From Microbacterium lemovicicum (GTDB taxonomy: Bacteria > Actinomycetota > Actinomycetes > Actinomycetales > Microbacteriaceae), in the NCBI RefSeq assembly GCF_003991875.1, contig NZ_CP031423.1, positions 3,491,648 to 3,555,647 on the forward strand: 64,000 nucleotides of DNA, written 5' to 3'. Position 1 is the stretch's first letter. Each line of letters begins with the position of its first letter. The translations under genes were made by a program, and so were the position numbers. This document shows positions 1-9,255 of the stretch, in pieces. Below the pieces are notes generated by a model. The model was given only the letters and a program-made list of their open reading frames with translations, was not told the DNA's origin and made no database searches.

Positions 1-486
1 GTACGGGCCCTCTTCGACCGGCTCGTAGACGCGATCGACGGCCATGCCGCACCCCGCGCTCCCCGGTTCGCCTACGAGACGGGCGACGTGCCGGAGGAGC
101 GGATGCTGCGGCGCGACGCCGACGGCAACGTGCTCGGCGGCATCCGCACGCCCTGGATCGAGGCCGCCCTCGCGGCCTACGCCCCGCACGGCACGCCCGC
201 CGCCGAGGGGTCGGGACCCGACTGGACGCCGATGGCGAATGCCGGATTCGCGGCACGGCTGACAGGGACCATGACGCCGTTCCCCCCGGCGGAGGTGCGC
301 CAACGGTTCCCGTCGCGGGAGTCCTATCGGGAGGCGTTCACCGCGTCGACCGACGTGCTGCTGGCCGATCGGATGCTGCTCGCTGACGATGCGGGCGAGC
401 TGATCTCGGCGGCGACGAGGCGGTGGGAGGCGGCAGCGGGTGCGGGCGATGCGACGGCCGTCCCCTCGCCGGAAGCGGGCGTCTGA
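1..486 (+). CDS. Alpha/beta hydrolase-domain protein, C-terminal part (cut by window edge)
   Basis: The reading frame is open from base 1 to the stop at 486, so only the last 161 codons are visible. The segment reading DADGNVLGGIRTPWIEAAL and the following Tyr/Pro-rich stretch resemble the C-terminal end of the secreted alpha/beta hydrolase-domain family (Abhydrolase_10 type), where a G-N-x-x-G-G-I-R motif is usual. The catalytic Ser and any signal peptide would lie upstream and cannot be checked. It ends one base before the GTG of the next gene, so the two are probably co-transcribed. The family assignment rests on this short motif; the substrate is unknown. Confidence 0.6.
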   Translation, partial: VRALFDRLVDAIDGHAAPRAPRFAYETGDVPEERMLRRDADGNVLGGIRTPWIEAALAAYAPHGTPAAEGSGPDWTPMANAGFAARLTGTMTPFPPAEVRQRFPSRESYREAFTASTDVLLADRMLLADDAGELISAATRRWEAAAGAGDATAVPSPEAGV

Positions 487-487
487 C

Positions 488-1609
488 GTGACCGCGCAGC
501 CTCTCGTCATCGCCGCCGTCGGCGACCTCATCGTCGATCAGCCTGAGCCTGGCCGGTTCTTCCGCGACGTGACCGCACATCTCCGAGCGGCCGATCTCGC
601 GATCGGCCACATCGAGGTGCCGCACTCGACGACGACCGAGGTGACGAGCGTCGACGTGCCCGCCCCGCCCGCCGACCCGAGGCACCTCGCCGCGGTCGCC
701 GACGCCGGCTTCGGCGTGGTCACGCTCGCCGGCAACCACATCTACGACTCCGGTGCGACCGGCATCGCCGACACGATCGCCGCGGCCGCCCGCGTCGGCA
801 TGGTCACGGCCGGCGCCGGTGCAGACCTCCCCGCCGCGAAGCGGCCCGCGGTGCGGGAGATCGCCGGTCGCCGCGTGGGCGTGGTCAGCTACAACTGCGT
901 CGGGCCCCGCGAGTCGTGGGCGACGAGCCGCAAGGCCGGCTGCGCCGCCGTCGACGTGCTCACCCACTACGAGATGCGCAACGCGAATCCCGGCGGACCC
1001 CCGCGCGTCCGCACCTTCTGCGACCCGGCGTCGCTGCAGGCCTTCCGCGACGACATCGCCGCGGTCGCCGCCGAGACCGACGTCCTCGTCGTCGCCCTCC
1101 ACAAGGGGCTCGTCCACACGCCCGCGCGGCTGGCGGACTACGAGACCGAGATCGCCCATGCCGCGATCGACGCGGGGGCGCACGCCGTCATCGGCCACCA
1201 CGCGCACATCGGCCGCGGGGTCGAGCTCTACCGGCAGCGGCCGATCTTCCACGGCCTGGGCAACTTCGTGACGGTGACCGACGCCCTCACCCCGTCGCAC
1301 GACTCGTCCGAGGAGGCCGCGGCCTGGGCGGCCGGCCGCGCCGAGGTGTTCGGCTTCGTCCCCGACCCGGCGATGCCCGCGTACCCCTTCCATCCCGAGA
1401 GCCGGCACACGATGATCGCCCGGCTGACGATCGGAGACGAGGTCGCCGCCTCCTTCGTCCCCTGCTGGATCGAGGACGACGGCCGGCCCGTCCCGCACGG
1501 CCGCGACGCCCGCGGCGAGCAGATCCTGGAGTACGTCCGCTCCATCTCCGCCCGCGCCGGGCTGATCACGCGCTACGACTGGGACGGCGACCTCATCCGC
1601 GTCCACTGA
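488..1609 (+). CDS. CapA-family (PGA_cap) metallophosphoesterase-like protein
   Basis: The 373-residue protein has the CapA/PgsA hallmarks in order: AVGDLIVD near the N-terminus, GHIEVPHS, LAGNHIYDSG, VVALHKGLVH and a C-terminal IGHHAHIGRGVELYR followed by IFHGLGNFV. These Asp/Asn/His motifs form the calcineurin-like metal site of the family. Members take part in poly-gamma-glutamate capsule synthesis or have unknown roles; no capB/capC gene is nearby. I chose the GTG at 488, next to the upstream stop, because the residues before it are a low-complexity Arg-rich read-through. No signal peptide is visible from this start, so it is probably cytosolic. Confidence 0.8.
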   Translation: MTAQPLVIAAVGDLIVDQPEPGRFFRDVTAHLRAADLAIGHIEVPHSTTTEVTSVDVPAPPADPRHLAAVADAGFGVVTLAGNHIYDSGATGIADTIAAAARVGMVTAGAGADLPAAKRPAVREIAGRRVGVVSYNCVGPRESWATSRKAGCAAVDVLTHYEMRNANPGGPPRVRTFCDPASLQAFRDDIAAVAAETDVLVVALHKGLVHTPARLADYETEIAHAAIDAGAHAVIGHHAHIGRGVELYRQRPIFHGLGNFVTVTDALTPSHDSSEEAAAWAAGRAEVFGFVPDPAMPAYPFHPESRHTMIARLTIGDEVAASFVPCWIEDDGRPVPHGRDARGEQILEYVRSISARAGLITRYDWDGDLIRVH

Positions 1610-1646
1610 GTCCCGCGCGCCGCGGCCCCGTGCCAGCATGGCTGGC

Positions 1647-2441
1647 ATGCTGATCGATCTCACCGGCCGGACGGCCGTCGTCACCGGATCCACGGCCGGC
1701 ATCGGCTTCGCCATCGCCCGCGGGCTGGCCGGGGCCGGCGCGCGGGTCGTCGTCAACGGCCGCTCCCCGGAGACGGCGGATGCTGCGGCCCGGCGCATCC
1801 GCGAGGAGGTTCCCGCGGCATCCGTCCTCTCCGTCGCCGCCGACGTCACGACCGAGGACGGCGCGCGCAGGCTCGTCGACGAGGCCGGCGATGTGGACGT
1901 GCTGGTCAACAACCTCGGCATCTTCGGCGCGACACCCGCGCTGGAGATCGGCGACGAGGAGTGGCGGCGGTACTTCGACGTGAACGTGCTCGCCGCCGTG
2001 CGGCTGATCCGCCTGGTGCTGCCCGGGATGATGGAGCGCGGATGGGGTCGCGTGCTGAACATCGCGAGCGATTCGGCGGTCGTGATCCCGGCGGAGATGA
2101 TCCACTACGGCGTCTCCAAGACGGCGCTGCTCGGCGTCTCGCGGGGCTTCGCGAAGGCCGCCGCGGGCACGGGTGTCACGGTCAACTCGGTGATCGCCGG
2201 TCCGACGCACACCGGCGGCGTCGAGGACTTCGTCTACGAGCTGGTCGATCGCGATCTGCCGTGGGACGAGGCGCAGCGCGAGTTCATGCGAATCCATCGA
2301 CCGCAGTCTCTGCTGCAGCGTCTCATCGAGCCCGAGGAGATCGCGAACATGGTGGTCTACCTCGCCTCACCGCTGGCCTCGGCCACGACGGGCGGAGCGC
2401 TGCGGGTCGACGGCGGCTACGTCGACTCGATCCTGCCGTAG
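1647..2441 (+). CDS. Short-chain dehydrogenase/reductase (SDR)
   Basis: The 264-residue protein has the NAD(P)-binding TGSTAGIGFAIA motif at the N-terminus, the NNLG variant of NNAG, a catalytic Ser (NIASDS) and the YGVSK active-site Tyr/Lys pair. The C-terminus ends in GGALRVDGGYVDS, usual for classical SDRs. The substrate cannot be told. An in-frame ATG at 1638 is also possible; I prefer 1647 because CAGCAT lies 7 nt before it, fitting the leaderless starts seen elsewhere, and because the fold then begins at once. It is convergent with the SulP gene, with a long palindrome between them. Confidence 0.85.
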   Translation: MLIDLTGRTAVVTGSTAGIGFAIARGLAGAGARVVVNGRSPETADAAARRIREEVPAASVLSVAADVTTEDGARRLVDEAGDVDVLVNNLGIFGATPALEIGDEEWRRYFDVNVLAAVRLIRLVLPGMMERGWGRVLNIASDSAVVIPAEMIHYGVSKTALLGVSRGFAKAAAGTGVTVNSVIAGPTHTGGVEDFVYELVDRDLPWDEAQREFMRIHRPQSLLQRLIEPEEIANMVVYLASPLASATTGGALRVDGGYVDSILP

Positions 2442-2512
2442 CCGCCGCGCGGCGTCGGCGCGGCCCGGCGTCGGCGCGGCGCCTCGCAGCGCCGGGCCCA
2501 CCTGCGCGAGCA

Positions 2513-2558
2513 GTCACAACACGCCGTTCCACGTTCGGCTGGAACAGCGTGTTGCGAC
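2513..2558. repeat. Intergenic palindrome, CGTCGCAACACGCC family, copy 1
   Basis: Two 19-base arms (2513-2531 and 2540-2558) are inverted copies with two mismatches around an 8-base loop. The arms carry the core CAACACGCCGTTCC also found at four other intergenic places in the window. It lies between convergent genes and could end transcription from both sides, but it has no T-tract. Confidence 0.85.
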
Positions 2559-2580
2559 GTCTCGGCACCGCCGCCCCGAT

Positions 2581-4095
2581 TCAGTGGCCGGCGCCGAGCC
2601 CGCCGCTGAGCCGCCCGTGGAAGCGGGTCGTCGCCTCGTTCATCCCCTCGAGGGTGACGGTCTTGCCGAGCCGGTCGTATTTCGTGCGCACGGCGTCGAG
2701 GGCCGCGACCGTCGAGGCGTCCCAGATGTGCGAGCGCGACATGTCGATGACGATGCGCTCCGGATCCTGCGTGTACGAGAACTGCGTGGTGAGGTCGTTG
2801 CTCGAGGCGAAGAAGAGCTCGCCGTCGACGTCGTAGTGGGCGGTGGCCGCGGCATCCGTCCCCTCGATCCGGCGCGTGACCGTCACGAAGTGGGCGACGC
2901 GTCGTGCGAACAGGATCATCGCGGCGATGACGCCCCCGCCCACGCCGAGGGCGAGGTTGTGGGTCCAGACGGTGATGACCACGGTCACCACCATGACGAG
3001 GGTCTCGCTCTTCGGCAGGCGCCGCAGCGTCGAGGGCCGCACGCTGTGCCAGTCGAAGGTCGCCACCGAGACCACCACCATGACGGCGACCAGGGCCGCC
3101 ATCGGGATGATGGCCACGACGTCGCCGAGCACGAGCACGAGGATCAGGAGGAAGACGCCGGCGAGGAAGGTGGAGATGCGCGTACGGGCGCCCGAGGCCT
3201 TCACGTTGATCATGGTCTGCCCGATCATCGCGCAGCCGCCCATGCCGCCGAAGGCCCCGGAGAGGATGTTCGCCGCACCCTGTCCGAGCGCCTCGCGCGT
3301 CTTCGGCGAGTGCGTGTCGGTGATCTCGTCGACGAGCTTGGCCGTCATAAGCGATTCGAGCAGTCCGACGACGGCCATCGCGGCGGCGAAGGGCAGGATG
3401 ATGCCCAGCGTCTCCCACGTCACAGGCACGTCGGGCAGGAACAGCTCCGGCAGGCTCTCGGGCAGTGCGCCCTGGTCGCCCACCGTCGGAACGCTGATGC
3501 CGAAGACGACCGCCGCGCCCGTGAGGAGCGCGATCGCGAAGAGCGGCGCGGGCACGACGCGCGTGACGAGCGGCATGAGGTACATGATCAGCAGCCCGAC
3601 CACGACGAGGGGATACACCGCCCACGGCACGCCGATCAGCTGCGGCACCTGCGCGATGAAGATCAGGATCGCGAGCGCGTTGACGAAGCCGACCATCACG
3701 CTGCGCGGGATGAAACGCATCAGCTTGGCGACGCCGAGCACGGCAAGGACGATCTGGATGACGCCGCCGAGCAGCACCGTGGCGATGAAGTAGTCCATGC
3801 CGTATTCGCGGGCGACCGGAGCGATCACGAGCGCGATGGCGCCGGTGGCGGCGGTGATCATCGCCGGACGTCCGCCGAGGAACGAGATGGCGACGGCCAT
3901 GATGAACGACGAGAACAGCCCGAGGCGCGGATCCACGCCGGCGATGATCGAGAACGCGATCGCCTCGGGGATCAGGGCGATCGCGACGACGAGTCCGGCG
4001 AGCACCTCGCGCGTCAGGAGGCGCGGGCTGCGGAGGGCCTGCAGCACGGTGGGTTCGATGCGCGGCCGGGTCGGCGCGGGCGTGACGGCGGTCAT
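2581..4095 (-). CDS. SulP-family inorganic anion transporter with STAS domain
   Basis: This 504-residue integral membrane protein has the SulP layout: an N-terminal block of about ten hydrophobic segments, including GLVVAIALIPEAIAFSIIAGV and FGGMGGCAMIGQTMINVKASG, then a soluble STAS domain in the last 100 residues (GELFFASSNDL, VIDMSRSHIWDAST). SulP proteins move sulfate, bicarbonate or related anions across the inner membrane; the ion here is not known. I chose the ATG at 4095, preceded by GGAG, over an upstream one that adds a Pro-rich extension. A MerR-type gene diverges from it and an imperfect palindrome lies between them. Confidence 0.92.
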   Translation of the reverse strand: MTAVTPAPTRPRIEPTVLQALRSPRLLTREVLAGLVVAIALIPEAIAFSIIAGVDPRLGLFSSFIMAVAISFLGGRPAMITAATGAIALVIAPVAREYGMDYFIATVLLGGVIQIVLAVLGVAKLMRFIPRSVMVGFVNALAILIFIAQVPQLIGVPWAVYPLVVVGLLIMYLMPLVTRVVPAPLFAIALLTGAAVVFGISVPTVGDQGALPESLPELFLPDVPVTWETLGIILPFAAAMAVVGLLESLMTAKLVDEITDTHSPKTREALGQGAANILSGAFGGMGGCAMIGQTMINVKASGARTRISTFLAGVFLLILVLVLGDVVAIIPMAALVAVMVVVSVATFDWHSVRPSTLRRLPKSETLVMVVTVVITVWTHNLALGVGGGVIAAMILFARRVAHFVTVTRRIEGTDAAATAHYDVDGELFFASSNDLTTQFSYTQDPERIVIDMSRSHIWDASTVAALDAVRTKYDRLGKTVTLEGMNEATTRFHGRLSGGLGAGH

Positions 4096-4202
4096 GGGGC
4101 TCCAGAGGAACAGGGCGAGCGGGGGCTCGACGGCGGAGCGCGGCACTGCGCGGAGGGAAGGAGGGGAGAAGATGGGATGTCGCGGCACCGGCGACCACGA
4201 TG

Positions 4203-4225
4203 AACCCTACCGTAACGTCAGGGTT
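4203..4225. promoter_or_regulatory. Candidate MerR operator
   Basis: A 23-bp imperfect palindrome with perfect AACCCT/AGGGTT ends and a CGTAACGT centre (two mismatches per 11-base arm) lies between the divergent SulP and MerR genes. MerR regulators bind such sites inside promoters with a long spacer. Binding by this MerR is inferred from position and symmetry. Confidence 0.5.
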
Positions 4226-4244
4226 GCGCCGAGAAGAGGACGAG

Positions 4245-4616
4245 ATGCCCGGACCCGGGACGATGCACATCGGCGAACTCGCCGAGCGCACCGGGCTGTC
4301 GCTGCGGACGCTGCGCCACTACGACGAGATCGGCCTGCTCACCCCGTCGGGGCGCACGGACGGCGGCTTCCGGCTGTACACGGCCGACGATGAAGCCCGC
4401 CTGCTGCTCATCCGGCGCATGAAGCCTCTGGGGTACTCGCTCGAGGCGATGGGCGAGCTGCTCGCCGTCATCGACGGGCTCGAGGCGACGCCCGGCGACC
4501 GCGTGCTGCAGCAGCGCCTCGACGCCATCCGGGCGGAGGCCCTCGAGCGACGCGGACGTCTCGAGGCGCAGCTCGCCGCCGCCGACGAGTTCGTCGAGCG
4601 GCTCAGCGGCCGCTGA
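4245..4616 (+). CDS. MerR-family transcriptional regulator
   Basis: The 123-residue protein begins with the MerR winged helix (MHIGELAERTGLSLRTLRHY, then DEIGLLTPSGRTDGGFRLY) and continues into a helical dimerisation region ending in AAADEFVERLSGR. No Cys or effector-binding domain is visible, so it is a short MerR, not a heavy-metal or TipA-type regulator. I chose ATG 4245 because GAAGAGG precedes it; 4200 and 4263 are also in frame. It diverges from the SulP transporter gene, its likely target. Confidence 0.85.
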   Translation: MPGPGTMHIGELAERTGLSLRTLRHYDEIGLLTPSGRTDGGFRLYTADDEARLLLIRRMKPLGYSLEAMGELLAVIDGLEATPGDRVLQQRLDAIRAEALERRGRLEAQLAAADEFVERLSGR

Positions 4617-4695
4617 CGGCACCGCTCCCGCGCCCGCGCCCTCTAGCGCCCGCTCCCGCTCTCGCTCCCGCGCCCCTCTCGCTCGCGCTCTCGCC

Positions 4696-4755
4696 GCGAG
4701 AAGTCGCAACACGCCGTTCCACGGTCGGCGGGAACGGCGTGTTGCGACGTCTCGC
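4696..4755. repeat. Intergenic palindrome, CGTCGCAACACGCC family, copy 2
   Basis: Arms of 25 bases (4696-4720 and 4731-4755) pair with a single mismatch around a 10-base loop. It lies between two genes on the same strand, after a pyrimidine-rich stretch at 4620-4690. It has no T-tract. Confidence 0.9.
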
Positions 4756-4830
4756 CGGGGAGGTGGGGGAAGGGGGGAGGACGCCCCGGCACCAGGCGAC
4801 GCCGCACGCTCCACGACATGGCCGGAGTAG

Positions 4831-5862
<1,032 letters not shown>

Positions 5863-5994
5863 GCCGCCACCCTCCGGACGACCGCGTAGCGCGGCATCCT
5901 GTTTCGCGCAAGGTGCATCCGCAACGGCCGCGCCGGACGAATCTCTGAGAAAGGTGCCGTCCACTCGCACGGCTCGCACTCACGGAGGTGTCCC

Positions 5995-6804
5995 ATGACC
6001 ACGATGACCCGCACACGAGGATCGGCGACGAGCCGGCGCATCACGGCCGGCCGACTGCTGGTGCTGATCCTGGCGATCGGTCAGCCGGTGTCGTCGCTGG
6101 CGTTCGATCTGCTGTCACCGAACGAGCTGCAGGGCGGGGCGGACTTCTCGCCCATCGTGCCCCCCGGGCCGATGTTCAGCATCTGGGGACTGATCATCGT
6201 CGCGAGCATCTTCTGGTCGCTGCTGCAGGCGCGCCCGAGCGTGCAGGTCTCCCCTCTGCGCGACCGGCTGGTCGCCCCGAACTCCGCGCTCTACGTCGGG
6301 TTCTTCCTCTGGCTCTCGGCCGCCGCGATCGGTCAGCAGTCGCCGCTCACGCTGGTCGTCTTCGTGCTGATCGTCGGGGCGAACCTCGTCGCGTGGGCGC
6401 GCATCTCGCAGGGGCGCGAAGAGATCGCCGGCTGGAAGAGGGTCGACCGCGTCTCGCTGTACCTGTCGCAGGGCGTCTACGCCGGCTGGACGTCGATGGC
6501 GTTCTTCGTCAACGTGGCGACGGTCGTGCAGGGCAGCGGGGCTCCGATCGAGGGCGGCTGGGGCACGACGTGGCAGATCCTCGTGATCGCCGCGGCCGCC
6601 GGCACCGCTGTGCTGTTCCTCGTGGTCTCGCGCGGATCGATCTGGTACGCCGCCATCGCCTCCTACGCCCTCGTCGGTGCGACGATCTCGACGGCCGTGT
6701 CGGGGTTCGGCGTGCTGTCGGTCGCGCTCGTGTCGGGCCTGGTCATCATCGCGGTGACGACGATCGCGGTTCGTCGCCGGCTGGGTCCGGCCGTCCAGCG
6801 CTGA
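5995..6804 (+). CDS. TspO/MBR-like integral membrane protein
   Basis: The 269-residue protein has about six or seven hydrophobic segments and a conserved-looking loop PPGPMFSIWGLIIVASIFWSLLQA, which resembles the P-x-x-F-x-I-W-G motif of proteins labelled tryptophan-rich sensory protein (TspO/MBR-related). It is longer than classical TspO (about 160 residues), so porphyrin or steroid binding should not be assumed. The start at 5995 has GGAGG six bases upstream. It stands alone between the aldo/keto reductase gene and a repeat-rich gap. Confidence 0.6.
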   Translation: MTTMTRTRGSATSRRITAGRLLVLILAIGQPVSSLAFDLLSPNELQGGADFSPIVPPGPMFSIWGLIIVASIFWSLLQARPSVQVSPLRDRLVAPNSALYVGFFLWLSAAAIGQQSPLTLVVFVLIVGANLVAWARISQGREEIAGWKRVDRVSLYLSQGVYAGWTSMAFFVNVATVVQGSGAPIEGGWGTTWQILVIAAAAGTAVLFLVVSRGSIWYAAIASYALVGATISTAVSGFGVLSVALVSGLVIIAVTTIAVRRRLGPAVQR

Positions 6805-6840
6805 GCCGCCGGGGCGCTGACGTTCCTCGTCCCGCACCGC

Positions 6841-6875
6841 CCTGCCCTGCCCTGCCCTGCCCTGCCCTGCCCTGC
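6841..6875. repeat. CCTGC pentanucleotide microsatellite
   Basis: Seven perfect tandem copies of CCTGC lie 36 bases after the stop of the TspO-like gene. Such tracts change copy number by slippage; as the tract is outside genes, no phase-variation role is apparent. Confidence 0.9.
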
Positions 6876-6885
6876 CGAGCCCCGC

Positions 6886-6943
6886 CGAAACGTCGCAACA
6901 CGCTATCCCGCGCCGTCAGCGAAAGGCGTGTTGCGACGTTTCG
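6886..6943. repeat. Intergenic palindrome, CGTCGCAACACGCC family, copy 3
   Basis: The arms at 6886-6903 and 6926-6943 are perfect 18-base inverted copies around a 22-base loop. This copy uses the CGAAACGT outer end, as does the copy near 49.3 kb, instead of the CGAGACGT end of the copies at 4.7 and 41.7 kb. Confidence 0.9.
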
Positions 6944-7038
6944 CGGAAGGGTGACGAACGTGACCGCGTGCGCAGCGCGGCGGGGCGACGCGGCATCGCA
7001 TCGTTGTCACGTGACGCTTCCTGCTGTCATCACAGGCC

Positions 7039-7195
7039 GGTTCCCGCAGCGAGCGTCAGATGAACGGACGCAACCGAGCCGATTCCCGCGGCGAGCGCCA
7101 GATGAACAGACGCACCCGCGCCGGTTCCCGCAGCGAGCGCCAGATGAACGGGCGCAACCGCGCCGGTTCCCGCGGCGAGCGTCAGGCGGTGAGCC
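7039..7195. repeat. 42-bp tandem repeat, about four copies
   Basis: Units begin at 7039, 7081, 7123 and 7165, each opening G(G/A)TTCCCGC(A/G)GCGAGCG and differing by a few substitutions; the fourth is incomplete. There are no unique spacers, so it is a minisatellite and not CRISPR. It lies just downstream of the marR stop. Confidence 0.85.
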
Positions 7196-7217
7196 GAGCG
7201 GATGCCGCGGGCAGCCG

Positions 7218-7697
7218 TCAGCGCGGTGAGCCGAAGCGGCTCTCGGGGTCGAGCTGGGCGCCCAGCAGGGCCGTGATGCGCGCGAGGTGCGCGAGGTCCT
7301 CCTCCGACAGCGCGTCCACGACGAGCCGCCGCGCGGTCTCGATGTGGCCGGGGATCGCCCGGATCAGCGCCCGCCGCCCCGCGCCGGTCAGCGCGACGGT
7401 GGTCACGCGGCGATCCTCCGGCGACGGAGAGCGCGAGATCAGCCCGCGCCGCTCCAGCCGCGAGCACACGTGCGACAGCCGCGAGAGGCTGCCGCTCGTG
7501 GCGTCGGCGATCTCGCTCATCGACACGGAGGCATCGGGCGCCCAGCGCAGGAACGTCAGCACGGCGAACTCGTAATGCGTCATGTCGGCGTCGCGCTGCA
7601 GCTGCGAATCGAGCTCGCTCGGCAGCAGCTCGCACACGCGGATCAGCCCGAGCCACGCCTCGCCCTCGGCCGGCGACATCCGCGGGACGGGATACAT
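7218..7697 (-). CDS. MarR-family transcriptional regulator
   Basis: The 159-residue protein has the MarR winged helix in the middle: THYEFAVLTFLRWAP, then SMSEIADATSGSLSRLSHVCSRLERRGLI and a wing SPSPEDRRVTTVALT. It is the last gene of a three-gene unit on the minus strand; its ATG overlaps the ribA stop (TGATG), so translation is probably coupled. A palindrome before the first gene (9297-9318) is a plausible operator, which would make the unit autoregulated. The ligand is unknown, perhaps an aromatic compound given the dioxygenase-like first gene. Confidence 0.88.
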   Translation of the reverse strand: MYPVPRMSPAEGEAWLGLIRVCELLPSELDSQLQRDADMTHYEFAVLTFLRWAPDASVSMSEIADATSGSLSRLSHVCSRLERRGLISRSPSPEDRRVTTVALTGAGRRALIRAIPGHIETARRLVVDALSEEDLAHLARITALLGAQLDPESRFGSPR

Positions 7698-8359
7698 CAC
7701 GCCGCCGTCAGGTCCAGGAGGTGCCCGGTGTGGTCGCGCTTGGCCTGCAGGTACCGCGCGTTCGCCGGCGTCAGGTGCACGCCCGTCGGCACGACCTCCT
7801 CCACCGCGATGCCGTGGGCGGTCAGCTGCGCGGCCTTGTCGGGGTTGTTCGTGAGGAGACGCAGACGGTGGATGCCGGCGGCACGAAGCATCTGCGCGGC
7901 GGCCGCGTAGTCGCGCTCATCCTCACCGCGGCCCAGCGCGGTGTTGGCCTCGTAGGTGTCGAGACCCTGGTCCTGCAGCGCGTACGCGTCGAGCTTCGCG
8001 TACAGGCCGATCCCGCGTCCCTCCTGACGCAGGTAGAGCAGAGCGCCGCCCGCGACGGACAGGCGCTCGACGGCCTCGCGCAGCTGCGGGCCGCAGTCGC
8101 AGCGCTCGGAGCCGAACACGTCGCCGGTCAGGCATTCGCTGTGCAGCCGTACGAGCGGAGCCGGAGCGGGTCCGGAGGCGGCAGCATCCACTCCCCCGCC
8201 GAAGCTGAGCAGCAGGTGCTCGGCGCCGTCGACGAGGTGGCGGAACGTCGACACGCGCGCCTCCGCTCGGAAGCCGTCCGAGAAGCGCAGCGGCACCGTC
8301 ACCGTGGTGCGGATCTCCGCCTCGGGCAGCGACGCACGGTCTTTCCCGAATCCGCTCAC
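7697..8359 (-). CDS. ribA: GTP cyclohydrolase II (stand-alone RibA)
   Basis: The 220-residue protein catalyses the first step of riboflavin synthesis, opening GTP to the diaminopyrimidine. Zinc ligands are visible as C76, C87 and C89 (HSECLTGDVFGSERCDCG), followed by the substrate loop RQEGRGIGLY, LLTNNPDK and TGVHLTPANARYLQAK. Many actinobacteria carry RibA fused to the DHBP synthase RibB; no RibB part is present here. The GTG start overlaps the upstream VOC stop as GTGA, and its stop overlaps marR. The setting suggests a paralogue outside the main rib operon, giving extra flavin for an induced pathway. Confidence 0.88.
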   Translation of the reverse strand: MSGFGKDRASLPEAEIRTTVTVPLRFSDGFRAEARVSTFRHLVDGAEHLLLSFGGGVDAAASGPAPAPLVRLHSECLTGDVFGSERCDCGPQLREAVERLSVAGGALLYLRQEGRGIGLYAKLDAYALQDQGLDTYEANTALGRGEDERDYAAAAQMLRAAGIHRLRLLTNNPDKAAQLTAHGIAVEEVVPTGVHLTPANARYLQAKRDHTGHLLDLTAA

Positions 8360-9255
8360 GCCGCCACCCCCTCGGGCGCGACGGTCAGGAGCGTGCCCCA
8401 CGGGTCGCGCAGCCGCAGCGCGCTGCCGTCGTCCTCGGCCGAGACGCCGTGGTGGCGGGCGCGGTCGGCGAGCGAGAGGATGTCGCCGCGCTCCGGCATG
8501 CGCAGCCGCACGTCTCCGAGCCCGAGCGACACCGCCCGCGGTCCGGCGCCGGCGCTGTGCCACGTGTTCAGGCCGATGTGGTGGTGGTACCCGCCGGCCG
8601 AGATGAACAGCGCCGAGCCGAGGTCCATGATCACATCGAAGCCGAGCATGTCGACATAGAAGCGGCGTGCGGCGGCGATGTCGCCGACCTGCAGGTGCAC
8701 GTGCCCCACCGTCGCGGCGTCGGCGGCGACCCGGTTCGGGTCGAGGTGCGTGCGCAGGAACGCGTTCGGATCGATGGCGGTGTTGGTCGGCATCCATCCG
8801 TCAGGCTGGTTCTGCCAGATCTCCACAGGACGGTCCCAGTAGAGCTCGATGCCGTTGCCCTCCGGGTCGCTGAAGTAGAACGCATTGCTGAAGGTGTGGT
8901 CCGTGGCGCCCTGGTAGAGGTGACCGGCGCGCTGGGCCATCGACAGCACCGCCGCGGCGAGCGCCGCCCGATCGGGGAACGCGATGGCCGTGTGGTAGAG
9001 CCCGGCGGCGTGCCGGTCGACGGGCGGAAGGTCGGGCGTGTGTGTCAGCGTGACGATCGGGATGCCGTCGCGCCCGAGCGTCGCGCGTGCACCCGACTGG
9101 TCGAGCACGTCGAGCGTCACCGCGTCGCGGTAGAACGCGGTCTGCGCGTCGAGGTCGCCGACGAGCAGCTCGACGGTGTCCATGCGGGTGGCGTCGGCGG
9201 CCGCCCCGAGGGTGCGGATCGGCGCGGGGCGCCAGTCGAGCGGCGAGGCGATCAT
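8356..9255 (-). CDS. VOC-family (glyoxalase/extradiol dioxygenase-like) protein with two VOC modules
   Basis: The 299-residue protein has two betaalphabetabetabeta modules. The first begins MDTVELLVGDLDAQTAFYRD and ends GNGIELYWDRP; the second begins GHVHLQVGDIAAARRFYVD and ends with LRDPWGTLLTV. Candidate metal ligands are the His in LYHTAIAFP, the Glu in GNGIELYWD and the His residues in HVHLQV and YHHHIGLN. The layout resembles CatE-type catechol 2,3-dioxygenases and related ring-cleaving or resistance proteins. It opens the VOC-ribA-marR unit; AAGGA lies upstream of the ATG. The substrate is not known. Confidence 0.82.
   Translation of the reverse strand: MIASPLDWRPAPIRTLGAAADATRMDTVELLVGDLDAQTAFYRDAVTLDVLDQSGARATLGRDGIPIVTLTHTPDLPPVDRHAAGLYHTAIAFPDRAALAAAVLSMAQRAGHLYQGATDHTFSNAFYFSDPEGNGIELYWDRPVEIWQNQPDGWMPTNTAIDPNAFLRTHLDPNRVAADAATVGHVHLQVGDIAAARRFYVDMLGFDVIMDLGSALFISAGGYHHHIGLNTWHSAGAGPRAVSLGLGDVRLRMPERGDILSLADRARHHGVSAEDDGSALRLRDPWGTLLTVAPEGVAA

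Larger units (their letters stand above)
6805..7217. other. Repeat-rich intergenic region
   Basis: This 413-base gap between convergent genes holds no credible gene. It contains seven tandem CCTGC units (6841-6875), an 18-bp perfect palindrome of the recurrent family (6886-6943) and a four-copy 42-bp tandem repeat (7039 to about 7195). Open frames across it are by-products of repeats whose period is a multiple of three. Confidence 0.8.

Noticed and set aside
2584..4203. Plus-strand open frame of 539 codons
   Set aside because: It is the antisense shadow of the SulP transporter gene and is His/Arg/Asp-rich without any fold-like pattern.
7039..7195. Possible CRISPR array
   Set aside because: Units are contiguous with no unique spacers, and no cas gene is near.
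7030..7656. Minus-strand open frame with 14-residue repeats, and the plus-strand counterpart
   Set aside because: Both arise from the 42-bp tandem repeat (period divisible by three) and run across marR in the wrong frame.
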